NCBI GenBank assembly: GCA_029215795.1
Contig: JARDYH010000001.1
Coordinates: forward strand, 116,028,533-116,092,532
Direction of reading: 5' to 3'
Source of the DNA: Anniella stebbinsi
Taxonomy: Eukaryota; Chordata; Lepidosauria; Squamata; Anniellidae
Length of the DNA stretch: 64,000 nucleotides
Of the stretch, positions 34,721 to 48,500 are shown in pieces. The translations under genes were made by a program, and so were the position numbers. The notes beneath the pieces are model-generated. The model saw nothing but the letters and a program-made list of their open reading frames with translations, made no database searches and was not told where the DNA came from. The first letter of the stretch is position 1; every line of letters begins with the position of its first letter.

Positions 34721-36110
34721 TATAAATGTAATGTAATGTAGCTTCTCATTCAAAGTCTTTGATTTTGTTGATATTCCTTATGTTGTCAGATATGAGCATG
34801 TTGTCTTACATCACATTTACATCCAGTGAGTCTCATTAAAGTTAATATATCTAAATACAAAGGAGTGTAGGATTATGACTATAGGACATGATGCGGGAGG
34901 AAACTGCACATACCAACTGTGTTTGCACATCCTGATTTACTATGATGGTTCATAAGTTACTCACTGTAGTTTATAAACCACCTGGCTTATCACGTTATCT
35001 GGGAGCACTTTTAGCCAAAATAAGCCCCCTGATAAATCATGGTCTGCAGTGAGGTTTATTTAAACCATGGTGGCTTATCAAGTGGCTTAAAGAGTAGTTT
35101 TAAGAGCTCCTACAGAGTCTCTTTGCAAAAGTCAAAACCACTGCTGCTGCTCTGCTCCAGCTGGCAGATCTCCAGCTGGCGGTGCTTAATCACAGTTGCC
35201 CAAAGCCTGAAGTGCGCTATTGTGATTTAGCACTACTTTGTTATTATGCCATGGTGGAAAGCAAAAATAAAGAGCATCAGAAAGGGCCAATTACCTGAAG
35301 CCTGAAGTCCACCATTGAGATTTAGTGCCACTGTGTTACTACATAGTTTGATGGTGCATCAAGTGCTTCCATATGGGGGAAGCTGTGTGTGAAGCTTTGT
35401 CTCAATCTTGCAAGCTTCCAAGGGTTTATTTGCATCACCCCCATTTTGGCTCCTCTGGGTGTAATCACCCAAGATTTGATGGTGCATCAGGTGCCTCCCC
35501 ACTAGGGGAAGCTGTGTGTGAAGACCCAATCCTGCAAACTGCCATGGGTTTACTGGTGCCACCTGCCAAGCATGGCTTAAAGTGGACATGGCTTAAAGTG
35601 ACATGTGAACCTGGCCACCATCTGTGCAATTTTTCGTTGTGGCAGTCCCATTGGAGAAGATGAAAACACCTTTTCAGCACTATTGCAAATAGCAAATGAA
35701 GCTGGTTTTGTGTGTGATTTCCTCACATGTGTACATGCCATTTCTTTGGACTGCAGCCTTAGTACAGTGTTATTTAATATTATGTGGAGTTCTTATACCC
35801 CTCTCCTTTAATTTTTATTTGCTTTACCATACTGTTAAACAAAAATTAATGATGAAATAATCAACGAACATTAATTGCATAGATTTTAGTTAAATTAAGT
35901 ATATATAATTGCAAGATTCATGTTATTTTGTTGGTGCCATGAACATTATATTTTTAATGTCTCTGGGTATTTTTTTTCAAAAAATCTATGAATATGTCTT
36001 AGGTTTTGAATTTTGAGATATAAATTACACATTATATTATATTGTCCCAAATCAATTTAAAGTGGTGAAGTCTACAACACATCATGCAATGTCGATATAG
36101 CATATACCCT
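34720..36110. other. Unassigned stretch with diverged local duplications
   Basis: A block starting GATGGTGCATCA at 35350 recurs at 35478 (spacing 128). A block starting AGCCTGAAGT near 35205 recurs near 35299. Both pairs are clearly related but diverged. The part at 34920-35110 is rich in GGCTTATCA/AAACCATGG motifs and may be a decayed foldback. No gene was recognised. Confidence 0.55.
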
Positions 36111-36111
36111 A

Positions 36112-36205
36112 TACCAGTCTTCCCCAACCTGGTGCCCTCCAGATGTATTGGCCCCCAAGTTCCATCATCCCCAGTTAGCATACCCAGCTGGCTGGGGAAG
36201 GTAGT
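36112..36205. mobile_element. Partial hAT-like foldback element
   Basis: CAGTCTTCCCCAACCTGGTG and GCCCTCCAGATGTATTGGCC match the left half of the family at 25905/16463. GCTGGCTGGGGAAGGTAG near 36190-36207 is a remnant of the other arm. Confidence 0.6.
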
Positions 36206-37950
36206 ATATATGCTACAACCTGGCTTTCATCATATTGATACTTCTACATGATTTATATTAGAAGTACTTCTTGTTGTGTTGAATTTGTGATTAAAGAAGT
36301 AGTGACTTATGAAGTGGACTGACATTCTACTGCAACCACTTCTGTTTAAAAGCTGCAAGGGACAAATTACTTGTAGAATTGGTAGAACAGTAAATGACAA
36401 TATCCATCATTGCTTAGACCACTTCTCATCTTATTATTAGTTCATTTGTCAAGCATTTTTGTAAAGTTTGGGACAGTGAACAGGAAGGAACAACAGTGTA
36501 TTTCAGAACAAACTGTAGATCTGAATATATTTTGCTGCTTGCAGAATTTCTCCCACCACTATATATCCTGGCTAACTTTTTTGTTTTTAGTAACAGTCTT
36601 GAAAGAAGTTAGCTTCTACCTCATCAATTAAAAGTGATAAACTGCTACAATAATAAATGCTCACCAAGATTTATTTCTGAATTTGTGTAGAATCTGCAAA
36701 ATTGAGATTTCATAATACATTTTCACAAATGGTTTGTTATGATTCAAAGAAGTGTAACAATGTAAACTATTCTTTTTTTATATGACATCACTTTCCCCCC
36801 TAGCTACCTTTGGGAGGGAGTTCAAATTTTCCTGTTTAAGAGCACCCAGGCCTGATACTTTAGTAATAATAGTTTTTGTTATTACTTTTCATTGTACTGT
36901 GTGTGCATATTTAAGTTTCACAAAATTGTATTTCAGGCTGTGAAACTTAAATAAGAACAACTTATTTTAAAGGGAAGAGCCATGGCATAAGCCTATTGCC
37001 CAAAAATTGTTTCAGTACTAGAACAACCATAGAGACTGTTCTTGCAGACTTAGTTATGTAAGTATGCATGTAATAAGGAGATGACGGGTGGAGAAGGAGG
37101 AGGAATGGTCAAACTTTTACTTGTCTGTTGCTTCGCTAATCCACCCTGGAACCCCCTAGTTGCCTCTCCTATACAGAAGCCATATTTGGGCAATGAGATT
37201 AATGTATGTAGCGGGAGCAGGATCATAACTGTTGTACCCACCCAGAATCTTCATGCATTACCTGAAGGTGTCCATAGAGCTCTCTCCACGTGATCAAGGG
37301 AAGCAGTGTTCCTGATCATGCAAAGATAGCCATGCATGTGTACAGGGTCTATGCATAGGTTCTGTGCAGACTGTCAGTTGCCATTGAAGAGTGGGAGAGG
37401 GCATAAGCTCTTGCTCCAACCTCCGCACATTCATCTGAATGGCTGTATTGGGACAGAATCATCCGTTTACCCTTGCAAACATGCTTCTTATCCTTGTGGA
37501 AGTAAACCTTCTCCAGAGGGTGCAATTTTGAATGGAACTCAGTTATGTGTGTCACTTTTTTGCTCAAAGTGCCTCTCTTCCCAAATCTGATTTTGTAGGA
37601 AAAGTATTCATCAGGCTTTTATTTAAACATGTTTGCATAATTAGGCTGAGGCAAAGAAACAATGGAGGAGTTCCCTTTAAATATACATTTAAAACCAATA
37701 ATAAGTAAGACATGTCTATGCCTAGCTTGACTGAAAGTCTCAGTTCCCTTAAAGCAGAGAACAGTAATAATAAATAAAAGAAGCAGTAGTCCTTACAAAA
37801 GCAAAGCTGAAGTTTTAGCATTAGATAACCATAGCTGTTGTTTCACTGCTGACTGAACAACTGATGGTACTGAATGCAAAAATAAATCTCTTATCTGTGG
37901 ATGCAAAAGGAGAATCAAGCCTGGTCAGAAAAATTAAAGGCAAATGTTAA
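36206..37950. other. Unassigned stretch
   Basis: No exon or transposon end was recognised. The frames near 37050-37600 on both strands carry no domain. Confidence 0.5.
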
Positions 37951-37964
37951 CACTGGATTGGATC

Positions 37965-38097
37965 CAGTCTTAATCATACTTTGAAAAGACCCACTGAAAT
38001 CAAGTAAATGTAAGTTAGTAATGTCTAACAACTTCCATGAATTTCAGTGGATCTGGTCTAGGTCTAGGTATGACTAAGCTTGGATCCAATTCACTGT
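37965..38097. mobile_element. Foldback element of the CAATGGG/GTAAGT type
   Basis: The outer parts TTGGATCCAGTCTTAATCAT and ATGACTAAGCTTGGATCCAA pair, as do CCCACTGAAAT and ATTTCAGTGG inside. It resembles, in layout and in the ACTGAAATC...ATTTCAGTGG centre, the short elements at 45104 and 63035. Confidence 0.6.
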
Positions 38098-38397
38098 AAT
38101 TAAAAGATAGACTTGAGACTCAAAAGAAAAAATTCTATTGCTATTATTGGTTTTAGGCGTACCTTGAACAGATCATACTTGTATATAATAATGAACTACT
38201 AATGCATGACGTTGATGCATGACGTTGAACTTAAATGTAACTGAGTACATCTAAGTATGTGACTCATTTCTAAAAGAATTACTGTTTAAAAACCATAATT
38301 ACAAAGCATACTGGCCACAAGGCAAAACCTTAGGATCCCACAATATGGATGGATGGATGGATTTAGTACATGTATATGCAGCCTTCCTTCCATTATG

Positions 38398-39155
38398 TAC
38401 TGTATTTCTTCAATTCTAAGATGCACTTTTCCCCCCATATAAATGTCTCTGAAAATGGGGTGCGTCTTAGAATCGATGGTGTCTTAGAATCGAAGAAATA
38501 TGGTATTCAAATCAACTGCTGTAGGCTCACCCCTTCCCCACCCCAAGAGAGGGGGCAGAAGGAGAGAGCTGGTGGGAAAAGGCATTCCTTTCCCCCCCTC
38601 CGGTTCGAGCGCTGGGAGCTTCATGCTTTGGCCCCTCCAATAACTGTTGGATTTGGGAGTAGTTGGGATGGTCGTGGTGTCGCCCCAGCCGCCCGAGCTT
38701 GGCGGGCGGTGACGGCTACAGCCCAAGCAGATGGTAAGACTAGCCAGGGCTGACACTTTAAGGAGTGCGGGTTTAATGTGGAGGCAACAGGAACACCTGA
38801 GAGGTGTGGTGGCAAAGGTGGAGGAAGACAAAGCTGGCGCTTTGAAGACGAAGACGTTTTATTTAGGCGGGATGTCAGTAACGGTCACAGATTAATAGTG
38901 AGTGACTAACGGACTCTGTTGTTAATGGGGAAAGGGGTAGCGGCCCTTCGTGCTCACCTCGCGGGGTCGGGGTAATTTGGCGACAGTATGGGAAAGTAGT
39001 CCCGCCGTTTCATTCCCACTTTCCCCCGCCTCCAAGTGTGACCGTTATCGCTTTTTTCCCCTTTAGAATCAAAGCTTTTTTCCTGTTGGTGGTACTGAAA
39101 TTAAGGTGCGTCTTACAATCGATGGCATCTTAGAATTGAAGAAATACGATACTTC
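38398..39155. mobile_element. Terminal-inverted-repeat element(s) with GTATTTCTTCAATTCTAAGA ends
   Basis: The left end TGTATTTCTTCAATTCTAAG (38401) is inverted at 39130-39150 (CTTAGAATTGAAGAAATACG). A further inverted copy at 38465-38507 (GCGTCTTAGAATCGATGG, TCTTAGAATCGAAGAAATA) makes 38401-38507 a complete small foldback on its own. The interior (38520-39070) is CpG-rich. Either one element has an internal partial duplication, or a small foldback sits next to the right half of a larger one. Superfamily not determined; no transposase frame. Confidence 0.65.
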
Positions 39156-40705
39156 CAGGGAGGCATGCATGGGGTTTCCAAGTGATCTCTCATCCAGACC
39201 CTGACCTAGCATAGGCCTTCAGGCCTGAGATGGTTTATATATTGCATGTCCAGGAGTCCAGATAAGTTCCATGAACACTAGGCTATATTGGTATTTCACT
39301 CATAGTTATGAGAACTATGAGTGAAATACCATAGTTCTCTTTCATGTGTAGTATGATCCCCATTGGCTCTTTCATGTGTAGTATGATCCCCATTCAGATG
39401 ACTAATAAACAGTGCATAGGATGGAGATAGGGAGAAGCATCATGCCTGTTGTCTCTACCCCAGTCCACATTGATCAGCATTTCTGCACAGAGTCTGCACA
39501 TGTGTAAGTTGTATATGAATAGCCTCAATATGTGTCACTTGTACATGTAAAATGCAGGATATAGATCATATAGAGAGAACCCTATAGGCACTGTAAAAAA
39601 GAGCTGATAGTGCAGTCAAGCAGATGTAATCCCACTTCCTCTCCATGGGTGTTTCCAGACTAGCATTCTTTTCTTTTTTTGGTACAATCATCCTGCCTCA
39701 TTCACAAAATTCTATGGGGTGTTCCAGATGATGCCATTTCTGTTTGTAACCCTTTTCTCATTGCTTCTTCCATCTTGTTTGATTTCCACAGAAAGTCTGT
39801 TAAGAAGGGAAAGAAAGAATAGCTGCACTGTGTCTTTTGTCTGTTGGTGCTAGAAGCCATTGGTCTGGAAGCACCCAAGTGTTGATTATCCACCAATTTG
39901 CCTGATTTACAGTTTGTAAAGCCTTGTATAAGGCTGACATTTTAGCTAATTCTTGTGTCCCTGTGTATTTTGACATTTTCCCCACAATTTTCTTTCCTGT
40001 GTTTTTACTGGAGAAATGGCGTAAAATTCTTACCACTAAGCCACATATAAAACAAAACAAAACAAAATGCTGCAATCAGGTCCAGATAATTTTAAAGAAA
40101 ATATTGGTAGCCTGACAAATGCATTTATTTTGATTCAAATTGTAGGACGTGGTTTTGGAACCACAATGATTTGCAGTTACGATTATATAGGTCCATGTAC
40201 TCTGTGCATTGACCCCCTTCTGTTGTATTGATACTCTAAAATGATTGCACAAAACTTTCCTTCCTCTAGTCCATTTAAAGCTATCAGTGCAAGTATTTCA
40301 ATTGCAGTTTGAGCCCTGCAGTCATTGTCATTTAACTCCAGCTGTTCAATATTCTAGGTGCTTTCGTTGGGTTAATTGTTGGAATGCAATTTGAAACCAT
40401 GTTTATGGAAGGCAGCTTCCCTCAGATATCAGGTATATCCTTGATATGCCCATACACTGCAGGCACCACTATCTAGGGAAGAGGGGGGAAACTAGCAGGC
40501 ACTGTACATATGGAGGAGCTAAGGTGATAAACACCATGCTGAAATTATAAAACCAACCTGAATAACATTAATGCATGACTCTGTGGGACATGCTGCCCTC
40601 AGTTCTTTCAAACTTAAGTTGGAATACATTTAAGGAATATGACTTGAGTATACACATGAGATTCTCTATAGTGCTTTCAAGACAACCAAAATGGACCCTG
40701 ACATC
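39156..40705. other. Unassigned stretch with small repeats
   Basis: A 30-bp unit (CTCTTTCATGTGTAGTATGA...) occurs twice in tandem at about 39338-39397, next to a short inverted repeat (TTCACTCATAGTT / GAACTATGAGTGAA near 39295-39327). No gene or element was recognised. Confidence 0.55.
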
Positions 40706-40711
40706 TCTTTG

Positions 40712-41375
40712 TTTGTTACTGTTTGATTGATTGATTGATTGATTAATTGATTGATTGACTTACTGTACTTTAAACTTCCCAGTAACAAAAGTTTTCTGAG
40801 AGCTGTACAATGCATTAAAACATACAGCAGCAACGTTAAAACAAACAAATAAAAACAGTGCAGAATAAAACCAAGATAAAACCAGCAAGAAAGAATATGA
40901 CCATTACATTATAAAACCAAATTAAAAACCGCAGCAGAATAGTGTACTAAAAGTGTTAAAACAGTTCTTAAGATGCCTGGAAGAATTAAAGGTTCTTTAG
41001 CTGGCACCTGAAAGACCATAATGTAGACACCAGGCAAGCCTCTCTAAGGAGAGCATTCCACAAATGGGGGTGCTGCCACTGAAAATGCCCTCTCTCTTGT
41101 AGTCACTCACTTTGTCTCATTTGGCTGGGGCACCTCAGAAACTGATATTCATTGGTGAGTAAATATAGGAGGCGACTTCCTTCAAGTAACCAGGCCCCAA
41201 GCCATTTAGCAGTTTAAAAGTTAAAACCAGCACTTTGAATTGGGCCGAGAAATGGACTGGCAACCAATGCAGATGAAAAAATACTGGTGGTATGTGATCA
41301 CATTAGCCAGTCCCAAGTAGCAGTCTAGCCACCATATTTTGAATTAACTGAAGTTTCCAGACTGTTTTCTAAGGC
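40712..41375 (-). mobile_element. L2 fragment, antisense, old
   Basis: Starts with (TTGA)n, then the L2 3' UTR with many ATTAAAACA runs, then antisense coding sequence (GAGAGCATTCCACAAATGGG, GCCAAGCCATTTAGCAGTTT-like block, CACTTTGAATTGGGCC, CACCATATTTTGAATTAACTG) matching positions 560-740 of the full-length copy. No open frame remains. Confidence 0.85.
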
Positions 41376-43498
41376 ACCAATATTTCATTTCACAACCTCT
41401 TCTGCTCAGGACAGTACAGATGTCAGGTTTCATGGAAATATATTTTCAGCTTTAGTAACTCATCTTTGAAAATTAGATAAATTTATAGAAGGTGACAAAC
41501 TGAGAAGAGCTGGTGATCCTGCTGCTCAGTTCCTATGTGTGTTTCATATTGCTCTCTCTAATCCTGATTTTTTGGGGTATATTTATAGACTATAATAGAA
41601 ATGTCAGTATCTGAAGCTGAGAATATAGATTTATTTCAGAATTTAAGTGGATGCATGGTGGGGATCCATATTAGCTAAACTATCTCAATTTTCCATCCCT
41701 TATAACTAGGACACAGCTCTGTGAATAATTTCTATGGTTTCCTGTTGGCATTTTGGTGTCAAATAGGGGTGCCAGCTCTTGAAATAAAGAAATGTTGTTG
41801 CCTGGTCAGAGCCTGGGGAGTGGGGGTGGAGCCCTTTGTGCCATATGACAGAGCCCAGAGTGGGTTTATTGGTGGTGCTTTGGGGGCAAAAATATAATAA
41901 ATACACTAGCCAGGCTGGGTTTCTTCTAGTCAGCTGACAACTCTAGCATCAAAACAAGAAAAAATACCTGTAAAAGAATGGGAAATATTTGGTATAGGAA
42001 AACATAGTCCCAGCATAGTGCCTCAGGCTGCGTACTGGAAATATCTATTCCCACAATGCCCTCATTTCAGCCCTGTCAGCTATGCAGACACACAAAGAAC
42101 GAGCATGGATTCAGTTCAGGGTGATTCTTCCAGACATAGACCTTTTTGTATTACTAATGCGTGCCTTTTACCATAATTTATGTGTTTAGCTTCAAAACTG
42201 TGCCATGTGATAGAATACATACTTAGCTCAAAATTATGTTGTGCTACATCGATACAACCCTTCTCCCAGCACAGTCAGCCAGGCCCTGAGAAACATCAGG
42301 ATACTTTCAGCTGAGATGCTGTCTGGCCCAGTGGCCTTGCAACAGCCAGTGATTGTGCTGTTAAGACATAATAGACGTTGGCAAGGCCTATAGCTAGTTA
42401 CATGCCATCACAGGTATGTCTGGGGCACTCTATGTCTTCGCTACGTGAAGTGATGTTTGAGGGTGTAACATCAGCATGGCCAGGTTTTGGACTGTATCCA
42501 AGAACAATACAGAGTCAGGTATAAAGTATAGATATCTGGTCATTTTCTATGCTGTGCTCAGAAAAGCAAAAGTAATGGCTTTCAAAATTGCAAAATTATT
42601 GACTCAGTACTCAAACGTAAAATCTTTTTTTCTCAGATAGTGTCAAGATCCATTTTTTATTCTGTGCTGACTGCTCTATTTGCAAACTATTTAATTTACA
42701 TGTAGGCTTAATGAGTGTGGCTAAGTTCAGAAGGAAACTGTACTAATATTGATTTTTAATAGTATTAGTTGTTGAAGCTGCAGATTTGCTTTGGGTTGTT
42801 GTTGTTTTCCTTTTCACAAACTGTCATTTTATTCTGATGATCAAAGTAGATAGGTTTAAAAAGCTCATTAATAGGTTTAAGAAGCTCATCAAGAAGCACT
42901 TAATGATACTATTATCTGTTCAAGACTAAATATAATTAGTAAGCAATCTTTTCTTCAAGAAGTCAGCAATATATATGGCAAAGCTGGGGGAAGATGAAGG
43001 AGATTATTTGTAGAAACATACTCTAAGGGTTAACTGAAGTTCATTACTATGCAGACATGTGGCTGAAAGGAGATGGCAGGGTGGGTAAATGGTGAGAACA
43101 GCAGCTTGATAGGTCATGCCTACAATGTGCTGTGATGCCTGCTAGCAAAAAATACAAATAAAATTGTCAAACACATGTAATAAGGAGCTCCGTATTCAGG
43201 AACTTCCCAAAAGTCCAAATGGTCTTTCCTATAAACCAGAAGTGCTATTGGAATGGATTGACATTAAGGTCAAGACATTATCCCAGGTTTGCCATCACTG
43301 TTAGGCCCATGTCTTGAAGTATACATTACAAAGCAGTTCACCATTGTTCTCCTGTGTACAAGACAGAGAAATAGAATGTACAAGTGCCATACATCCAAAG
43401 GAATGTATGGCAGCCCCATGCCATCTTCCCTTCTGCTTTAAGATTAAATAGTACAGGAAGAATACAGAAAGGAAAGGATGATTTGAGCACAAGGAAAG

Positions 43499-43545
43499 AT
43501 GGTAACTCTAGATAATTGTTAAAGGCAATTATCTAGAGTTACCAT
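43499..43545. repeat. Perfect 20-bp stem hairpin with 7-base loop
   Basis: ATGGTAACTCTAGATAATTG (43499-43518) is followed after TTAAAGG by its exact complement (43526-43545). Not attached to a recognised element. Confidence 0.92.
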
Positions 43546-45103
43546 GTGCTGTATTTCTGTAGCAAAAATACTAATCAAGGACCAAATCAAACCTTTACTA
43601 TCGGATGTTGTCTTTGATCGGTAAACTGGGGGACAGCAGCAAGAAATTAGCATGCATCAAGAGGGGCAAAGACTTTACATAGGCCTCAGAGGTTCTGCAC
43701 ATACCAATGGATAAACAGGCATCATGGGAGGTGTAGTTCCTATGATACTAAATCAGTCCAGGATCATGAAAGGCCTCTCCCCACCCAACTGAAGCCCTTT
43801 CTCCCCCCTTCATTTCATATAAGTAATGTGATGTTGGTATGGCAACTATAATTTTCGATCATGACAAAGAGATGAAATTTCTAGATAAAGTAAAGAATTA
43901 TGAACTAGAGCAGTTAGACTAATCAACAAGAGGAGAAATTATTCTTGAATTAATCCTAAGTACTAATTATCAGATGCATGATATATTAACAGACTTCTTG
44001 GAAACGGTGGTCGTAATGCTGTGCAGGGCAACATATACATAAGTGGAAAACTATGTAGAAAAAAACTCAAGTGTGAGAGTTGGTTAAAAGAAAGCTGAAA
44101 TGGACAGTTGCTTTGATACTGTATTTTACTCTGTATTACATCTTCAGATTTTTTTTAGCGAAATGTAGGATATAAATCTCTTAATAAATATTCACAGCTT
44201 AAAAAAAACTGTACTAGAGACACGAAGCCATTATTATTGTCATTTTCCAACATGGCCTCTGACTAGTAATGGCATACATTTTTTAAAAATCCTGTCTTAA
44301 ATAAGCCAAACAAAAAGCATTCCTTCCACAACGTGCTTTCCATTTATACTTCAGAAAGCTTATTTGTTCAAAGCAACAACAGGAAAAATATCCTCATGAA
44401 AGATGAGTAGTAGGAGAAATATTCCTAGCAGTATTGGTAAATGTTTCTATTTATATCATTTTCAAAACTTTTGATAAGCAAGGCAGTGTTTGTGAGCTAC
44501 AAATCAAATGGGAAAATACTTGGATATAAAGGTTGTCAGGGTTAAACTGTTGCCCCATGCCTTTTCATACACTGGGAGAAAATCTTTGTGGGGAATATTT
44601 CACTCAGGTGTGCCTTTGCTATGCCTTGCCACTACAAACCCTGTGTAGTTCCCACAATGCAAAAGCATCCAAGGCCCCTTCCCACCCAACTTAAGCCCTT
44701 TCTCCCTGCTCTCTGCCACTGAAACCAGCTAACCAGTGTGAAGGTGCTTCATCTGGAGCAAGACATATAATGGAGGTGTTGCATTACAGGAAGACCCACA
44801 GTGTTGAGTGTGTTATGGTATCCCCAAATCTGTTGCCTCTTCTTTTCATTTCTATTGGGTACAATCAGCCCCAAAGTTAATCCATATCTGATTTTATATT
44901 CCAATTCTGAGACCTACCCACAAAGTACTGATGAGTAATACATCATATCAACCATAGATTAGGGTGGATGTGATTCTTTTTTCAACCAGGCAGTGCAATA
45001 TACTAGTAGCATGAAGGGCTAGTAGTATATATGCAGCACTGACTATTGGACTGTATTCTATCCATTTTTTTGTGACTCCTACTGCATATTAAGGAATGTA
45101 CAA

Positions 45104-45192
45104 CACGATTCTATACATGTCTACTCAGACCTAAGTCCTTTTCAGTTTGGCAGGGCTTATTTGCTGGTAAAAACATATAGAATTGCAGCCCT
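45104..45192. mobile_element. Short foldback element
   Basis: GATTCTATACATGTCTACTC at the left and ACATATAGAATTGCAGCC at the right form decayed inverted ends around CCTAAGTCC...GGGCTTATTTGC. It matches a short element type also seen at 63035. Confidence 0.5.
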
Positions 45193-45533
45193 TACTTGCC
45201 TAAATACACAGTTCCTGTGAATAGGTGATAGCTTCATTCTCTTCTTTGTTATCTTAAAGGATTAGCATAAAGACAGCATTCCATCTGTTACTATGGAAAC
45301 AGCAAGAAACTGTTATTTCATAACTTAACAATTTCCCACTAAACCATGAGCAAAAGTTAATACAATATTCTGCTACATAGTTTTTGTTTTGCTCCTCTTT
45401 TTTGTCTGAAAATATATTTTGTGATCCTAAATTAAATTTAGGCAGGAAATGATTCCTTACTTCCTAGGTTATGAAAAGTAAACATCATTATTTGACTTGC
45501 CAGAAGGGAAATGTATAATTAATCTGTCCCAGT

Positions 45534-45535
<2 letters not shown>

Positions 45536-45588
<53 letters not shown>
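45536..45588. repeat. Compound (CT)n(GT)n microsatellite
   Basis: About 11 CT units followed by about 14 GT units. Confidence 0.95.
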
Positions 45589-48500
45589 AGCACCAGCATT
45601 ACTTGGAACCAGGTACAAATACTTGCAGAAATCACACCAGTTATAACACTGATCTGTTGTGCATTTGGTCCATGCACGACTAAAGAAATATTTATCTATC
45701 AGTTGAGGGAAAGAGTGTTTGTGTAGAATGAATATGCAAAACTGTATGTTACTATTGAACATGATATGATGCAGTGTGTACCAGGTACATCCAGTATTCT
45801 GGAAATTCATAAATTATTATATTAGAAAACCTCTACTCCAAATGTTTAGCTTAATTTGTGAGATGGCTACATATCATGGTTCTTCTGAATGAAATTTCCA
45901 AAAACCTCAGATTTCAAAACAGAAAAGAGCAATAGAAACTGACATCAAGGATGTATTCCTGATTATTGTATACCAATTCTGTTCCAAATTAGATCCATTT
46001 CACCCTTTATTTCAGTATCTTTGGATATAGAAGGCAGCATTTATCACAAATGTCAAGTAAAATACTGACCCCTAGGTTAAGCAATAAGCAGTTCATAGTT
46101 GACATCATCGTTTCTAACAATAATTGAATAGATTCTTTTATGTGGACAATCCCAAAACTGGTACAACTGAATATTACAAAAAAAAAAAAAATTAACTCTG
46201 TGTCCCTTTATTCTCAATTGTCATGTATTATGATGGCTTGCTATTGTGAAAAATCAGCCACCTACAGTGAAATGTTCAGAATGTTAGCTTCATATCTTGG
46301 AAACCAGAGGCTTTATTATTCAGTATTTAATCTAATTAATTCCATGAGATCATGATAATATGATAATGTAGTCACAACTTCTATACCCTTGAGCTACAAG
46401 GTCAGCACACTTAAAAGCCAATTCCTGATTGGTATGCATTTCTTGTATTTACTGCATTGCATTTTATTTGTGGTTGCCAGAATATCTGATGCAATTATAA
46501 TTTATAGGATAGCAAATCAGAACAAAATTTGTTCATTATTTCAATTAGCATACATTTTCATGTCCAATGATTCATGTGTAATCTGTAAAGCATCCAACTG
46601 TTTCCTTTCTCTCTGATTAATATGCATTATCACACTCTTGGCAATTTTGCAGCAGAGTACCTAACAGAAGTAAAAGTGTATATGTAAGGTTATAACAACC
46701 AGAAGAATTTCAAAATAAATTCTAAAAGTACAGTTGTCTATTCTGATGAAGTCTTAGAGATGTGTTTTATTGCTTTCTTGTCTTGCTCATGCCTAATTTT
46801 TCAGGCATGAAAAATATCTCATGAAGACAAGTTTAAAATACTGTTGTATTTTCTGCTCACACAACTGACTGAGAAAGAAGGCCTAAAACTATTACTGCAG
46901 AGAGACCATTATATCATTTTCTGTCTAATTTTTCTACAAAATTATTAAACCTTTAAAGTTTCAACAGGGTTTTCTTGTTCCTATATTACACTGTTCATGC
47001 AATGTGATAATTATTCTAGTCATAGAAAGATGAGAATGCTGTAAAAGGATAAACTTGGATGACTTGATGGAAAATTATTTTATTCATCTCAGGACAGATG
47101 TAAAATGGTCATTCTGCTGTTTCTTTGAAATGAAGAAGAAAAAACAAAGAAAGAACATTTACAAGCAACAGTTAACCAGCTAAGCCCTTGAGCTGACAGA
47201 ATCATTAAAAATGTTAACATAATTTTATTGAAATTTTAATTTGTCGATGCAGGTAATTAAAGTCAATTATGCCTGTCTAAGTCTTCTCAACAGATGCAAA
47301 ATTTGGAAGGAGTAGTGTGCAGAGGCTCTAAATGCTGGTTGGCAGAATTTATAACAGCACTAAGCACAGAAAGAGGGTAGATGTCTCCCCAGTGGAGTTT
47401 TCCTAGCTGGCTTGTGGGTTTTAAAAAGCTAATTTGAGGAAGCAAAATTAAATGGATGCAACTGCATACAATAACATTATTCTATAATCATCATGACTAA
47501 AGCATTTAATCAGAAAATTCTGGCACTTTAATTGAATTTTAATTGTAGGCAGTCAACTCTTATAATGAGTTTTTTTTAAAAAAAAAATCCAACCTACAAT
47601 ATTATAACATTAAAAACCAATGTTAAGAAAACCAGATCAACTTGTGCTGATTACTACCACCAAAGTGAAGACATTTATTCTTAAATGCCCTTCCCATTCC
47701 ACAGAAATTAAATATAAAGAAATACTGTATTTAAACTGATAGTTATTGTGCAGATTCCTGAATACACTGAGGATTTTCCATTGTTGTTTCGCTAGGACAA
47801 AGAAGTTGCAAATTCTTCTTTTCATTCCCAGCCACATTATTTGTTACTCATCCTGTATCCTATATGATAATAGAACATTCATTCTCGGGGTCTGGATCCT
47901 TACATATCCCTAGTTTAATAGCTGGGAACAAGCAATAAGAACATGTGATTTCTCTTTGCCCCTCCTCTTCCTCGTCCCTTTCTCATCCAGGTTTAATTAA
48001 TTAAACCACAGCTTATCTACACCTGAAATGAGGAACTGCGGTTTAATATCAGTTTACAAAACAGGATATTACACCACAGTTTGAAGTTGCTCCTAGCTTA
48101 TTAAATGTCACTAAACAATGGCTTTCATGGCTGAAATGGAGAACTAACTGTGGTTTAATTAACGTAAGCTCCAAAGAAAGGAGAAGGGGAGGGGTGAAAA
48201 TTGAGCTCCATTCCAGCTGCTAAGCTATACTTTAGCAAGCCAGGAATTATGTGTCTGAACCAGGTTATTGACGGAATTGCTCTGAAGACGTTAGCTGCTA
48301 CAAAGTTCTATCTGAAATTAAATATACGACTTCTCCTTCCTGAGTCCTTCAGTGGATTGCAGGCTCACTGTTTTCTTTAAACTTTGTTTAGTTCTTGGCA
48401 GTTTCACCAATTTCATTTGACTGATCTTTTGCTAGTACTGTGGCTGCAACCATTTTTCATTTTAGCAAGTCCAACTGATTATCAAATTGATTTGACTGAA

